Assembly (NCBI GenBank): GCA_900169235.1 | Contig: FWCC01000105.1 | Span: forward strand, 1 to 64,000 | Source: Zarea fungicola | Lineage: Eukaryota; Ascomycota; Sordariomycetes; Hypocreales; Cordycipitaceae | Direction of reading: 5' to 3' | DNA: 64,000 nucleotides | In this document: positions 44,449-55,400 of the stretch, in pieces | Layout of the letters: each line of letters starts with the position of its first letter | How positions within the stretch are numbered: position 1 is the stretch's first letter | Made by a program: the position numbers and the translations under genes | The notes under the pieces: generated by a model | Databases searched by the model: none | Seen by the model: only the letters and a program-made list of their open reading frames with translations | What the model was told of the DNA's origin: nothing

Positions 44449-47400
44449 ATGGCCAGCCTTAGGAATATCATGAACAATGTCGACGACGACTCGCAACCTC
44501 GACGGGCTCCGGGCAGTTCAACACCAACGCAGGTTCCGCATTCCTCGCCGCTACCCAGTTCCAGTTATACAGTGCCGGCTGACTTGTCCATGAATCACCC
44601 TTCATCAGCTAACTACTCGCGCGGTGACTCGCCACACAGCGCCTATTCGCACGCCCCAGAATCCTCAGCTTCTCGCCACCCTCACCAGCATCTCCCACTG
44701 CCGCCTGGCCGGCGGGATAGTACTGGCACCAATGATCACATTGCATACTCGTATTCGCATGCCCAGTCATACAATACTGGCCACGACATGCGGCCGCTAA
44801 TGCCAGGTAGCGTGATGGGCGAGCCCGGTGTTAAACTAACACCCATCACTGGGAGAGTCAGTCGAGCCAAGAAAGGTGTCCCGGTGCATACATGTGAAAT
44901 GTGTCGTCCGCCAAAGACATTTACTCGAGCCGAGCATTTAAGACGACACCAGCTCAGCCACCAGCCGCCCGACTTGGCTTGCAGCGTTCCAGGCTGCAGC
45001 AAAGTATTTCATCGCAAAGATCTGCTAGAAAGGCATCAACAGCGACACGAGCAAGATGAACGCCTAGCCGCAGCAGGCCAACCACCTCTAGACTCATCCC
45101 CGCGAGAACAGAGTCAGCATTTTGGTGGTTCTCCGCCGTCATCGGGTTTGCATATGGGCTATGGGGCTGCAACCTCGTCGAGTAGATCCATGTCCGGTAC
45201 ACCACGACATGAAGCATCTGGATCCAGCAACTGGAACCCGACGAGCCGACCTTTCGGCCATACACTACCACCACCGAGAATATCCGCCAGTCCTCAGCAG
45301 TATTACGCACACAGCCCCCATGCTCGCTACTCTACCGACTCAACACCAGGATCGCAGGCAGGTTCTCCGGCCCGGGAATCTGCCCCAAGTTCAGCAAGCG
45401 TGCAAGAGAGTACCGCCGATAGCCTCAAGACCCCAGAAGCAGGGCATGACTTCTACATGTCCGACGGCGATCACTCCAATAGTCCGGACCCGCGGTCTTC
45501 TGCGACAGGAAGCAGTTATTCAACCCCGTCTGACAGCTCGAACGACCGTTTGAAGAGGGCGAGATCCTCCAGCACGGAGTGGAAGTCAGCCGCAAACCAT
45601 TTTACCACATCACCAGCTATGCATAATTCGTTCAATATGAGAAGGCAAGCTACTGCAAGCTACGGCTATGGGTTTCCTGGTCCTCTTACTGGATTTTCCA
45701 TACCCAGTCAAAATGTGACAGCATCGCTCTCTATTCCTGGTTATGAGGATGAGCCTATGATTAATGGCAAGTCTCTCCTCTCAAATACGTCGATTCGTAC
45801 CCTACCTGTGCCCTACGGTGCTGGTCGGTCTTCCGATGTACTCATGGCAATGCCGCCGACGGGATTGCCAGACCGACTGATTTCGCCGCAACCAGCTATT
45901 TTCCCTGCTCCTGTAGGCATCTTTGACGCCTTTTCGGGACATGGATTGCCCATCTCGACCCTGGGTCAAAATGTCCGCGAGGTAGTGCCAGTGTACCTTG
46001 ATCTGTATTGGAATAAAGTACACCCAATGTATCCAGTGATTCATCGGCCGACATTTGAAACGGCACTTAGTACCATGTCGGAAGCCACGGACACCCTGCA
46101 GTGTGCTATGGCTGCCGTGGCGACACAGTTTCTAGGACACGAAGACCATCGAATTAATGGAAGTCAGCTTCACTTCTATGCAGCATCTAGATTAAAGGCT
46201 GTAAGTATTCCAACACAGTGTCTTGACTTGTACGTGCTGGCGCTAAAATTTATAGGCCTCAACTGCTGAGCAATGGTCGCTACAGATCATGCAAGCCGCA
46301 CTCCTCTCAGAGTACTACATGCGTTTCCGAGGCCGCGATAAAGATGCTTATCGAACTTCTCCTCTATTTTCCGCCCTCTACAAGCTGGTGCGTAGCCCTT
46401 GATAATTATGGTTATGACAATCTAACAGGGAAAGCAGGTATATCGCCGTGTTACTGCGCAATCAGGCGCTTTTGAATTCGGACCGCAGAGATCGTGGGCA
46501 GAATGGGCAGAAGATGAAGCCCTGAGGCGTCTTCTAGCGTCTTGCTTCTTACTCGATATTCACTGTATGCGTTACTTTGAACAGGCGCCAGTATCGGTCC
46601 AAGGGCTGGACTATGCTTCCCCTAGCACTTTAGCGGTCCCACTGAGCGCCGATGCTGCCCAACTATGGGAAGCGTCCAGTTTGGAGGATTGGTCCAAATT
46701 GGACTCTCAGCGTCCCCGAGTAACTGTTGGAGAAGCCGTGGTGCGAGGGTTCAAGCCGGCTGATATTCAAGAGTCTTGTCCCTTTGACGCCTCAGTTTTA
46801 CTTGCGGCTTATTCTCTGCAAATCCCAATGCGACAAAATCCGACTCGCCTCGATTTGATACAGGATGTCTCGGGGATTGATCTGAGCCAGGTGAACGTCT
46901 TGAACCTGTTTGCCCCGTCAGCGGTCGCCAACACGTACTTGGCCCTACATTTTACCCCATTACATGTTGTTCTCTCCGTCTCCGGGGACAGTTGGGTATT
47001 TAACAAAAAAGTACTTCGACTTGCATCCTTTACGCAGCAACAGAGCCAACTCTCTCGATGGCGCGATTCGGGCAGCTCGGTCGCAGCCGCTGCGTTTGCT
47101 GCCAGAGCACTTGTTGTCTTCCTCGGTCTCGGCTCCGATGGCCATGGCAGACCACAGGCGACACCTGTGTCTCCCTGTGCTGATATTTCTGACTTTTGGG
47201 GAATATACGTCTGTGCCCTTATCTGCTGGTCGTTTGGCCATGTTGGGCGCGAGGGCACGGGCACATGGAAGGACGGCAGCTCCCGCCCAGCAGCTGTCCA
47301 GTGGTTGCAAAGCGCAGCTAAGCTGCAGCCCGCGCAAGTGCAACGTCTGTCCGGGCGTCGCAACGCACAGGCCGTGGTTGGGCTTGCGCGCGAGGCGCTG

Positions 47401-47496
47401 GAGCGAGAGCATTTTGGCCGGCGCAGCATATTGATTTCGGACGCTGTCGGTGTTTTGAGGAAGCTTGAAGATGGTGACGGCTGCAAGCGATTTTAA
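44449..47496 (+). CDS. C2H2 zinc-finger transcription factor with fungal-specific TF domain
   Basis: Three exons (44449-46200, 46256-46387, 46438-47496) give 980 residues. The introns are 55 nt (GTAAGT, ATAG) and 50 nt (GTGCGT, TCTAAC, GCAG), both in phase 0. The start is MASLRNIMNNVDDDSQ at a CACGATGG context. Two C2H2 fingers lie at about residues 149-171 (HTCEMC...HLRRHQLSH) and 178-200 (CSVPGC...LLERHQQRH). A long disordered Ser/Pro region follows. From about residue 510 comes the fungal_trans (PF04082-type) middle-homology region, for example VYLDLYWNKVHPMYPVIHRP and the later KLVYRRVTAQSG...RRLLASCFLLDIHCM. C2H2 fingers joined to this domain are a filamentous-fungal class that regulates metabolism and development. 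I cannot assign a named orthologue. Confidence 0.9.
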
Positions 47497-48105
47497 AAAC
47501 AAGAGGGCTAAAATTTTCTTCATCTCTCCTCTTTTCTTTTCTCTTACATACGGGGAGGGATGAAAATATTTGACTCGTCTTGTTATTTTCTGGGAGGTCA
47601 GCTTTATTTTTGTGTGGTGCTTTTGTTTTTTTGTGGTCCATTTTCGGAAGTTCATTATGATTTTCTTGCATGCATCGCTGGGATACACAGCACAAGCGTT
47701 TATAGACGATTTTTATGGCACACGCGGCCCTTTATTAACCCGCCACGAGGTCTGATGAATGACTAGTATGAATCAATGATGATGTATAGCAAATATGCAA
47801 AATTATGACCGTGATTGAAGTGACGATGCACAGAGTGGAAACTCCCGATCTGTAGCTGTGTGGAGTTAGAATGTATGACGGGTTCAAAATAAAATGAACC
47901 CGAAAGACAGCAAGCCGGGCTTGTGTTAAGCTGCAAATTTCGTGTCTCTCACATGACAAGCGGCAGATGTGATCGTACAAGACAGGCTCATCTAACATAC
48001 GCTGAAGAAACAGCGATTGACGAGTATTATGCGGATAAATCATTTAAACGCTCTCTATATATGTTCAAAAGGACAACAATCTGTGTCGCAGGTATATATA
48101 TATAG
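47497..48105. other. Convergent 3' intergenic region
   Basis: 0.6 kb between converging stop codons. It is T-rich and contains a TATATATATA run near 48094-48103. No gene is seen. Confidence 0.5.
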
Positions 48106-49554
48106 CTACAAAAGCATTCGTAGAGCAAGTACCACGGCCGCGGCACAAAACGACTTCTTTGAACTCGCCGAGCGAACATATCCATCCCCAGTCTTGGGTT
48201 GCACTTTCTGCACAGCCGACGTCTGTGATGCCGACACAGTAAAACAGCTGGCTGTACCACAATCATAACCACTTGGACAGCAACCCGCCCTCGCGCCCGC
48301 ATCGCTGCCGCAGAGAAACCAACCCACCGCGCAAGTTGACGTCGCCGCCACGGATGGGACATCCGTGGCAAGGACGACGACGGTCCTACCGTCGGAGACG
48401 ATGGTCGTGGAAGCCTGTGGTGGGCATGAATGGGTGTGGCAGTCCCTGTCTGTCTGGCAGCAGCCGCCGCCGTGCGTGGCAAGACACCCGTAGAAGCCAG
48501 TTGGGCAGCCCAGCTGCGTCGATGTATCTTGCGTGGTGGCAGTGGTGGCAGTGGTGGACTGTGAGGAGGTTTTCGAGTCTTTTGTCGACACGGTTGTCGT
48601 GCTGGTATCTGTTTGGCGCCAAGGTGCGCCACCGGTGACGGTTTCTGTGGTGGTCTGGGTGGTAGGTGGGTGGGATGATGTTACGGTGACGATTTCGGTG
48701 ACGATGACGGTGGAGGGGGTGCCGTCTACCCAGGTTGTTTTTGTAGTTGTGATTGTTTGTGGTGTCGCGGTGTGGGTGCTTGTCGCGACGACGGTCTTGG
48801 TGGTTTGCTCCGCAGTGGCAGAGGCACTCGGGACGCCTGCCGTATCAAGCCAGGGTTAGCTTCCTGCGCCTCGTGCATCATTGCAACGCAAGGAAAAGGA
48901 GAGGAGGGGGAACTGATTCGCCAGTAGCTACTTACAGCCCAAGCCTTGACATACATAGCCAGGTATGCAGCAACCGCCGCCCAAGTCGGCAGGACAGCTC
49001 ACTGCACCCGACGGGCACGCGCCCACCTTGCCACCACACGACGAGCCTTGCGGACAGCATGCAATGCCCCCAACGGAGACGTCATCGACTTTTGTACAGA
49101 TGGTATCGGTCTGGCAGCACTTGTTGGGTTGGCCAATGGCATCACAGCCACTCATGCCAGATGGGCACGCAGCGCGCCTCTCCAGCAACGCAAGGGCCTC
49201 GGCGGCGCGGCGCAGGACGTTTGCCTCTGAGTCGTCAAAGTGGCCTGCAAACGCGGGGCGGTAAGGCCGAGGCTGTGACGACGGGGGTCGGTTCCCTGCA
49301 GAGAGTTGTGCGTGTTGAAGATCGAGGTTGAAGGCTGCATCTTGGGCTTCAAGAAATTTGTGTGCGGCTATGGCAGCGGCTGCAAAGCTGAGAGGGGCGA
49401 AAGCCAGGTGCTCTGGGAAGAGCTTCTCGTTTGCATCAGGCGGCAGCTTGCGAATGGCAGTCGGTGAACGCTCAGCGGCGGAGACGGAGGCTTGGCATAT
49501 TATGATAGCAAGTAGTGATGTTGGTAGGAGCAGCATTGCGTCTAATCGTGTCAT
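48106..49554 (-). CDS. Cysteine-rich GPI-anchored surface protein
   Basis: Two exons (49554-48936, 48836-48106) give 449 residues. The 99-nt intron has GTAAGT, GCTAAC and GGCAG, and it splits the last cysteine codon of the second module. A signal peptide (residues about 1-26, ending ASVSA) is followed by an Ala-rich helical stretch. Two adjacent Cys-rich modules come next (ACPSGMSGC...CCQTDTIC...ACCPQGSSCGG and ACPSGAVSCPADLGGGCC..GYVCQGLGC). A long Thr/Ser-rich stalk follows, then two more modules (CPTGFYGCLATHGGGCCQTDRDC and CAVGWFLCGSDAGARAGCCPSGYDCG). The hydrophobic C-terminus after a Ser-Ser-Lys-Lys stretch fits a GPI signal. The repeated C-P-x-G-x(3)-C / CC / C spacing indicates disulfide knots. 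The protein should sit in the wall or on the plasma membrane. Its function is unknown. Confidence 0.85.
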
Positions 49555-50197
49555 ATTCTTTTGGCGCGTTTTATCCGTATACTCTAGCTGCGCTCTCCAG
49601 ACCTGATGATGAATCTGTTGATTTGTCGGTGATTAGGCTAGCTTTGCTAGTTAAAAATTGGGAGATTGACAAGGTTATGGCATAAATAGTAAAATAAGAT
49701 CATTAAAAAGAAATACTGCAAGAAAATCCTGTTCATGTCATCATTGCGACACCTTTTTTGGCGGTCTGACAACTTCTTTCTAAGCCCAAAGTCAACAAAA
49801 CTGGTGGCTGGGGTGATTTAGCAGGCCCCACTACTCAACTTCCAGAATTAGATTCATTTCGATGCGTGCCAAAGTGCATGCATACGCCCTGAAAACATCA
49901 TGGCAGAGAGTTGAATTGAATTCTAAATGGATGCCAATGCCCCTGTTTTCATATTACCGATATTGTAGATCGTATGTGACGCTAGCATTACTCCGATACC
50001 CCTACTGGAATGTTGCCATTTTCATATGCTGGCAGATTTGGATGAGACATGCGAGGCATGCAATTAAAAACGTAGAATCTGTATTCGTTCAACGGATTTA
50101 TGCGAATTATATTCTAGTCTTTGACATGCAAAAAAATACAGAATGCTGTTTTTCTCTCAGTACATGCCATATATTTTACATTGTTGTACACGGCTGC
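49555..50197. other. Intergenic: promoter of the Cys-rich GPI gene
   Basis: 0.64 kb between two minus-strand genes. An ORF at 49862-50329 (+) overlaps the 3' end of MRM1 and has no motif, so I treat it as chance. Nothing else is seen. Confidence 0.5.
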
Positions 50198-52018
50198 TTA
50201 GAACAGCTTCTCTGCTCCATTTCCTTCCGGCAAGTTACTTTTGGGCTTGGAAAATTCCTCGAAAGGGTTGATCATCCTTGCTGGTTTGCCCTTTGGCTTG
50301 ACACCCTTGACGAAAGCGTGGCACAATAGTGCACCCGCAACGCTCACATTCAAGCTGTCAATGGAGCTGTTGGTAGCAACCCGCGGTATTGACAGCTCGT
50401 AGTCGGCCGCCATCTTGATGGCGCGTGGCAAGCCATGGCCCTCGTTGCCCAGAACAACAATACAAGGCTCAGTCAGGAGCGGACTCTTCTCCTCAATATC
50501 ATCCGTAGACATAAACTTGTTCTCGTGCATGCGGGCGAGCTTCTCCTCGGGTGGCGCAACTGCCGCGTACGCCGTCCAGCCTGCGCTTTGCGAGCGTGTG
50601 ATGAATTCGGTTGGCGAATCGACGGTGAAAATGGAAATCTCTTCAACGGCACCGGCGGCCGACTTGAGTACCACTGGTGTGAGAGTCGACGAGCTGCGGC
50701 TAGTGATGCCGACGGCCTCGACCCCGAGGTAACTGGCTGTTCGGAGCAGTGCACCAAGATTTCCTGGGTCCATGATTTCATGCACGAGGAGCACCAGAGG
50801 CTGAGTCGTTCGGGCGCCCTTGCGCCTGATAAAGGTGCTTGTACCGTTGATGGCCTCTTCTTCGCGAGTTTGGTGTCCGCGCGCAATTTGAAAGCCATAT
50901 CGGCCGGGCGCGTCCTCTACCTTTCCAAGCGCAGTGACTGGTATTTGCGGAATGGGGGAGGTCTCGAGAACGAAGCCGTTGTGCGGCCGACCTAAACTCA
51001 TTTTGTCCATAAGCCGCTGCTGTTCGTTGGGCACAATGGTAACGGGCACGCCTTGGCTCTCGGCGAGTCTAATCATGGCCGCGTTGTAGGACGAGTCAAC
51101 GCGGTTCTCGCCTCCGTAGATGTAGAGGTTGTATATCTTGCGCCGGCAATGCTCGAGTGCCGCCTGGACGACGGATCGTCCGTAGAGGAACTGGGATGCA
51201 GCAGTTGTGTATTTGATTGCGATTGGCATCATCTTTCGGGGTAGACTCGAGGCCAAGCCAGTCAGATCCCCGTCGCCCGTTGCTCGTCTGTCATGGGTTT
51301 CTCGAGTCTTATATCTATCTGATGTTGAACCTTGGCGACCGTGGTTCGGCTGGCCCTCGCGAGACTTTTCAGCGCTAGAAGACCGCCTCGGGTGGCGACT
51401 CCTTGTCGACACATCTGACTCGCGGGATCTTTCTGTAGTAAATAACTGTTTTTGGCGGTCATCTTTTGTTGGAGATCCGTCCGCGTCGCGGAAATTGTGG
51501 CGCGGTGTGGGCGGCTCGGTGCGATAATCGTCTCTCGGCCGAGGTCGTACCGGTTCTTGGAGGCTGTCAAGAGGGACTTCGTCTTTGAGCACGCCATATT
51601 TGAGCTGGTAGACTAGGCTACTCTTTCCAAAAGGCTTATCTGGATTGACAAATCGCCTCCTGCGTGTCTGTCTTGCCGATTCTTCGCTCACTTCGTGCTC
51701 CTGTTCTTTGCGACTCAGCTTCTTGTGGAGTTTGGCTTGCTGGCGTGGGGAGGCAGCGCCTGCCATTGCGCGCGACGTCCGGCTGCTTCGCCTGCTGTCG
51801 TCACGCCTGTTTTCTTTCATGGCTGTTTCGATGGGCGACTCAGGCCGTGGTCGATCGGAACCATACTGCGCCCTTTCCGATCGACGCAAGCCGCGATGAA
51901 TGGCCGAGAGACTCGCTTGTCGCGCTGACACCAGCGGTACCAGGAGTAGGCAGCGCGATTGGCGTCGTGTCGTTGAAGTTATCAAAGCGGCATTACCGCT
52001 GCGAAGAATTCGATTCAT
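50198..52018 (-). CDS. MRM1: Mitochondrial large-subunit rRNA 2'-O-ribose methyltransferase
   Basis: Single exon, 606 residues from the ATG at 52018. The open frame extends five codons further but has no ATG there. The family methylates a guanosine of mitochondrial 21S rRNA (Gm2270 in yeast). A basic, hydroxylated N-terminus (MNRILRSGNAALITSTTRRQ) is a mitochondrial presequence. Residues about 45-260 are a long Arg/Ser-rich disordered extension. The SpoU substrate-binding domain follows (about 272-350, FLYGRSVVQAALEH). The SPOUT methyltransferase domain is at about 405-570, with motif 1 HEIMDPGNLGALLRTA, motif 2 VVLGNEGHGL and motif 3 IPRVATNSSIDSLNVSVAGA. These build the knotted SAM site. 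The gene is divergent from the remodeller gene, with 413 bp between start codons. Confidence 0.92.
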   Translation of the reverse strand: MNRILRSGNAALITSTTRRQSRCLLLVPLVSARQASLSAIHRGLRRSERAQYGSDRPRPESPIETAMKENRRDDSRRSSRTSRAMAGAASPRQQAKLHKKLSRKEQEHEVSEESARQTRRRRFVNPDKPFGKSSLVYQLKYGVLKDEVPLDSLQEPVRPRPRDDYRTEPPTPRHNFRDADGSPTKDDRQKQLFTTERSRESDVSTRSRHPRRSSSAEKSREGQPNHGRQGSTSDRYKTRETHDRRATGDGDLTGLASSLPRKMMPIAIKYTTAASQFLYGRSVVQAALEHCRRKIYNLYIYGGENRVDSSYNAAMIRLAESQGVPVTIVPNEQQRLMDKMSLGRPHNGFVLETSPIPQIPVTALGKVEDAPGRYGFQIARGHQTREEEAINGTSTFIRRKGARTTQPLVLLVHEIMDPGNLGALLRTASYLGVEAVGITSRSSSTLTPVVLKSAAGAVEEISIFTVDSPTEFITRSQSAGWTAYAAVAPPEEKLARMHENKFMSTDDIEEKSPLLTEPCIVVLGNEGHGLPRAIKMAADYELSIPRVATNSSIDSLNVSVAGALLCHAFVKGVKPKGKPARMINPFEEFSKPKSNLPEGNGAEKLF

Positions 52019-52431
52019 CGCATAATGTGACACGATTTTACTGATGGCATCTCATGTTGTAACCCCAAAATTGTCCAATCCTTGCCACTGATAAGTAGCC
52101 TGAAACTTTCACTGGGATGCCGTTTTCTGCCATCACCTCAATAAGGAGCTGTAGGCTGGGGCACGGGCGGTCAGCCGCTAGCTCCAAGCCTGGAGAAACC
52201 TGGAGCTCCACTTTGTTGCTCTCTCAGACAGCTTTCGCGAAATTTCGCAGCGGCGAGGGAAGGTGGCGGCCGATTTAGTGGCGCGTCTGTCCCGCCGGTC
52301 AACATCATTTAACCTCAATTTGACTTTTGGCTCACTTTTCTATCTATCCACCTGCGTCTTCCACCGCGTCACTTTTTCAAGGCAATAGCATGGCATCGGA
52401 TATGAATGGCTTCCATTTATAGAGCGCAGCG
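52019..52431. promoter_or_regulatory. Divergent promoter, MRM1 / remodeller, with a uORF
   Basis: 413 bp shared by two outward-pointing genes. On the plus strand an upstream ORF of 10 codons (ATG at 52390, stop at 52420-52422) ends 9 bases before the ATG of the remodeller gene. It would be translated only if transcription starts before it, which is likely given the CT-rich tract at about 52330-52380. Confidence 0.45.
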
Positions 52432-55400
52432 ATGCCCGACCCAGAAAGTCTAGACGGCTCTTCTGATGAGTTCGCCGCCGCGCTCGACGAAGCCTTTGCC
52501 CAGATAACGCGTGACGATTCAGCCGATACTGGCACAGATGCTGCTGAACAGGAAGATGACGGTATAAATATGGTCGATTTTGGAAATGAGGAGGGTGACC
52601 AATTGGCTGGTGCTGAGCCATTCCAGAACGGAGAGGCAGTTCGGCGCATTGCCAGTCTGGTCCCTGAGGCCACTGATGACGATGGCCAGCGCGCATTTGA
52701 ACAAGACAATGCCAGCGATATTGACATGCACACGGCTGGCAGAGGGGACCCCCAAAAACATGACTCTTGTGACGATTCTCTACAAGATGAGATTAGATGC
52801 CAAGAGGATGAGATCTCGGCAAATGAAAGGTGGCGGGATGGAACCCATCAAGAGATTGACGAAGACGTGGACTTGTCTGCTCGTCTTACTCGATTAGAGG
52901 TTGCGATACCGGCGCTCCCTAAAAACTCTTGCGACGAGTATTCAACCGTCCATTCGGACATGGTAGACTCTGTCTTCGAATATGATCAGTCGCTGGAGTC
53001 TTGCAAGGTTGAGTTTACAGATGGACGCATAGAGACAGTAAGTCCTAATACCTATCTTCAATTCGATTCGCTCTGCACAAATAGGCGATTGAATAGCGTC
53101 GGCCCCCGCACTATTTCTTAATTTGGATCACCTATCATCATTCAGTTCTCACTTTTGCACATCTCCTACAACTACATATAGCCCCCCATTCCCAACTTCA
53201 GCAGGCTTTTCTCCTGCATCTAGCTCTTGCATCGCATTCCTCTCCTCGTATTCTTTTCAAATTCAGCCACCCATACAATCTTGCCCACACTTCAGATTTC
53301 TACATTCGACTAACCGCGGCCCAAGATAATTATCCATCGCCTCGCTGAATTTAGAAACGGCGAATCTGCTTTGGCCAAGTTTCTCGACGGCCTGAGCATG
53401 ATGGAAAACCCACGGAAGCGCAAGTATGCCGATGACAATGATTGGGACCCCGATCTTGGGTCAGGCGAGGAAGAGGCTCTGTCAGATGCCCTGGAGCTGG
53501 ATGCTGACGATAGCGACGAATCAGTCAGAGAGCTTGGCCGAAGATCTCTTCGCACAGCCCAAAGATCAAAGATCATTCTGACACGACGGCAAAAGGATCC
53601 CAAACAAGTAGAAACTAAGGCGGAGGAAGCGAAAGGAGATCATCCTCATTCAAGATCTTTGCGTCCTCGTGCAAGCAATCCGCAACCTTACTATGGCTCG
53701 GAGGTCACTCGCGACAACCCCATAACCCGTGGTGCAGATAGCGACGGCGAATTTCGTCCCGTATTATCTGATTTGGCGCCGGCACATAAGAGCAGACGGG
53801 TGCCTCGTGTATCGTCTAGAAAACTTGCTCGCCGCCACCCAGATGGCGGAGGATCAGATATCGAGTTTGAGCCACTGCGAAGATCGTCACGCACCACAAA
53901 GAATTTGCAGATTATGGATGATGACTTTGACGACGACGATGAATTCGTGGGCGCAGATATAGTCAAAGAGCGGGGTGCGCCAAAAGTCATATCCGTCAAG
54001 GAGATTTTTCCTGCTATTTCACCAGAGTCCTCCTTTGCTGTTGCTCACATGCATAAATGCCACACTTGCGCCGGCTCTAAGCAAAAAGGCCAACTCATCT
54101 ACTGCCAGGGATGCAGCCTCACGTTTCACAAAGGTTGCATTGGCTACCGCAGCGCCAGAGAGCACCACGTTACCAAGGTCGGTGAGGAGTTATTTGTCCT
54201 GCAATGCAAATATTGTATCGGAGTCTATACCACGAGGGACAGCACTGCACCAAAATACGACATGTGCCAGCATTGTAAAAAGCCTGGTGCCTCGTGCTCG
54301 GCATTTTCAAAGAAGTTGACAGCCCGCCAAGAGGAAAAGCTGAGAGAAGACAACAATGGGGTCGATCCTGTGGTACCGGTTGCTCCGGCACTTATTAACA
54401 ACAGCACCAATGTTCTTTTCCGCTGCCAGGATTGTCACAGAGGTTGGCATCTGCATCACATGGCCACTAAGGATGGAGTTGAGTCAGACCTCTCCAAAAA
54501 TACCTCACAGAGATGGCGCTGCGTGGATTGTTTGGCTATGTCGAAAAAGATTCATCGACTTGTCGCCTGGCGCCTAGTTCCACACTATTCGCCAACGAAA
54601 GGAAAGTCAGGCCCGTCTTGGCAAGAAGTTTCTGAAGATGACAAAGAATACCTCGTTAAATGGGAAACGAAATCATATGCCCATTGCACTTGGATCCCGG
54701 GTGCCTTGGTTTTTGGTGTTGCCGCCGGCGTAATGCGCAAAGCATTCGGCAAACGCGACTTGGAGCAGAGCCTTCTGAGATCCGATGCCAAACAAGCTAT
54801 TCCAGACGAGTTCCTCGCTCCCGAAATTATTCTGATTGCGAAAATGGCATCAACTGCCCCTGTTGCCCTCTCGAAAGAAGACATGCTGCAAAGTATCACC
54901 CATGTCAGCCGTATCTATGTCAAGTTCCAGGGCCTAGGCTACGATGACGTTGTCTGGGATACGCCACCAACGCCAGAGATGACTGCTATTTATCCAGCGT
55001 TTGTCGACGCTTATCGTGAGTACGTGAATGGTAAATATTTCAACCATGAGCCTCAGTCTGCGATCCGAAGTCGATTTGAAGCATTCCAACAAGAAGCGTT
55101 TCAAGAGCTACATGCACAGCCTGAAGGAATCAAGCGTGGCAAGCTTATGGGCTATCAATTGGAAGGGTTGAACTGGCTATTAGGAAACTACCACCACGGT
55201 CGCAGTGTAGTACTGGCTGATGAAATGGGCCTCGGAAAAACTGTTCAAGTTGTGAGTCTTGTGACCAGCTTGGTTCAAGACAACCCCAAGGTAAATATTT
55301 CATTGCAGCGCAAATTTCTCATGCTAACAATCTTAGTGCTGGCCATTCCTCATTGCCGTTCCCAACGCAACATGTCCCAACTGGCGACGTGAGTTTAGAC

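Noticed and set aside
48027..48632. 201-codon frame overlapping the Cys-rich GPI gene
   Set aside because: Same strand, other frame. It breaks the Cys modules and the Thr stalk, which are clear in the chosen frame.
53371..55392. Remodeller exon 2 as a separate gene
   Set aside because: The sequence before 53371 stays open and completes a fold begun in exon 1. The nominal start there is TTG, not ATG.
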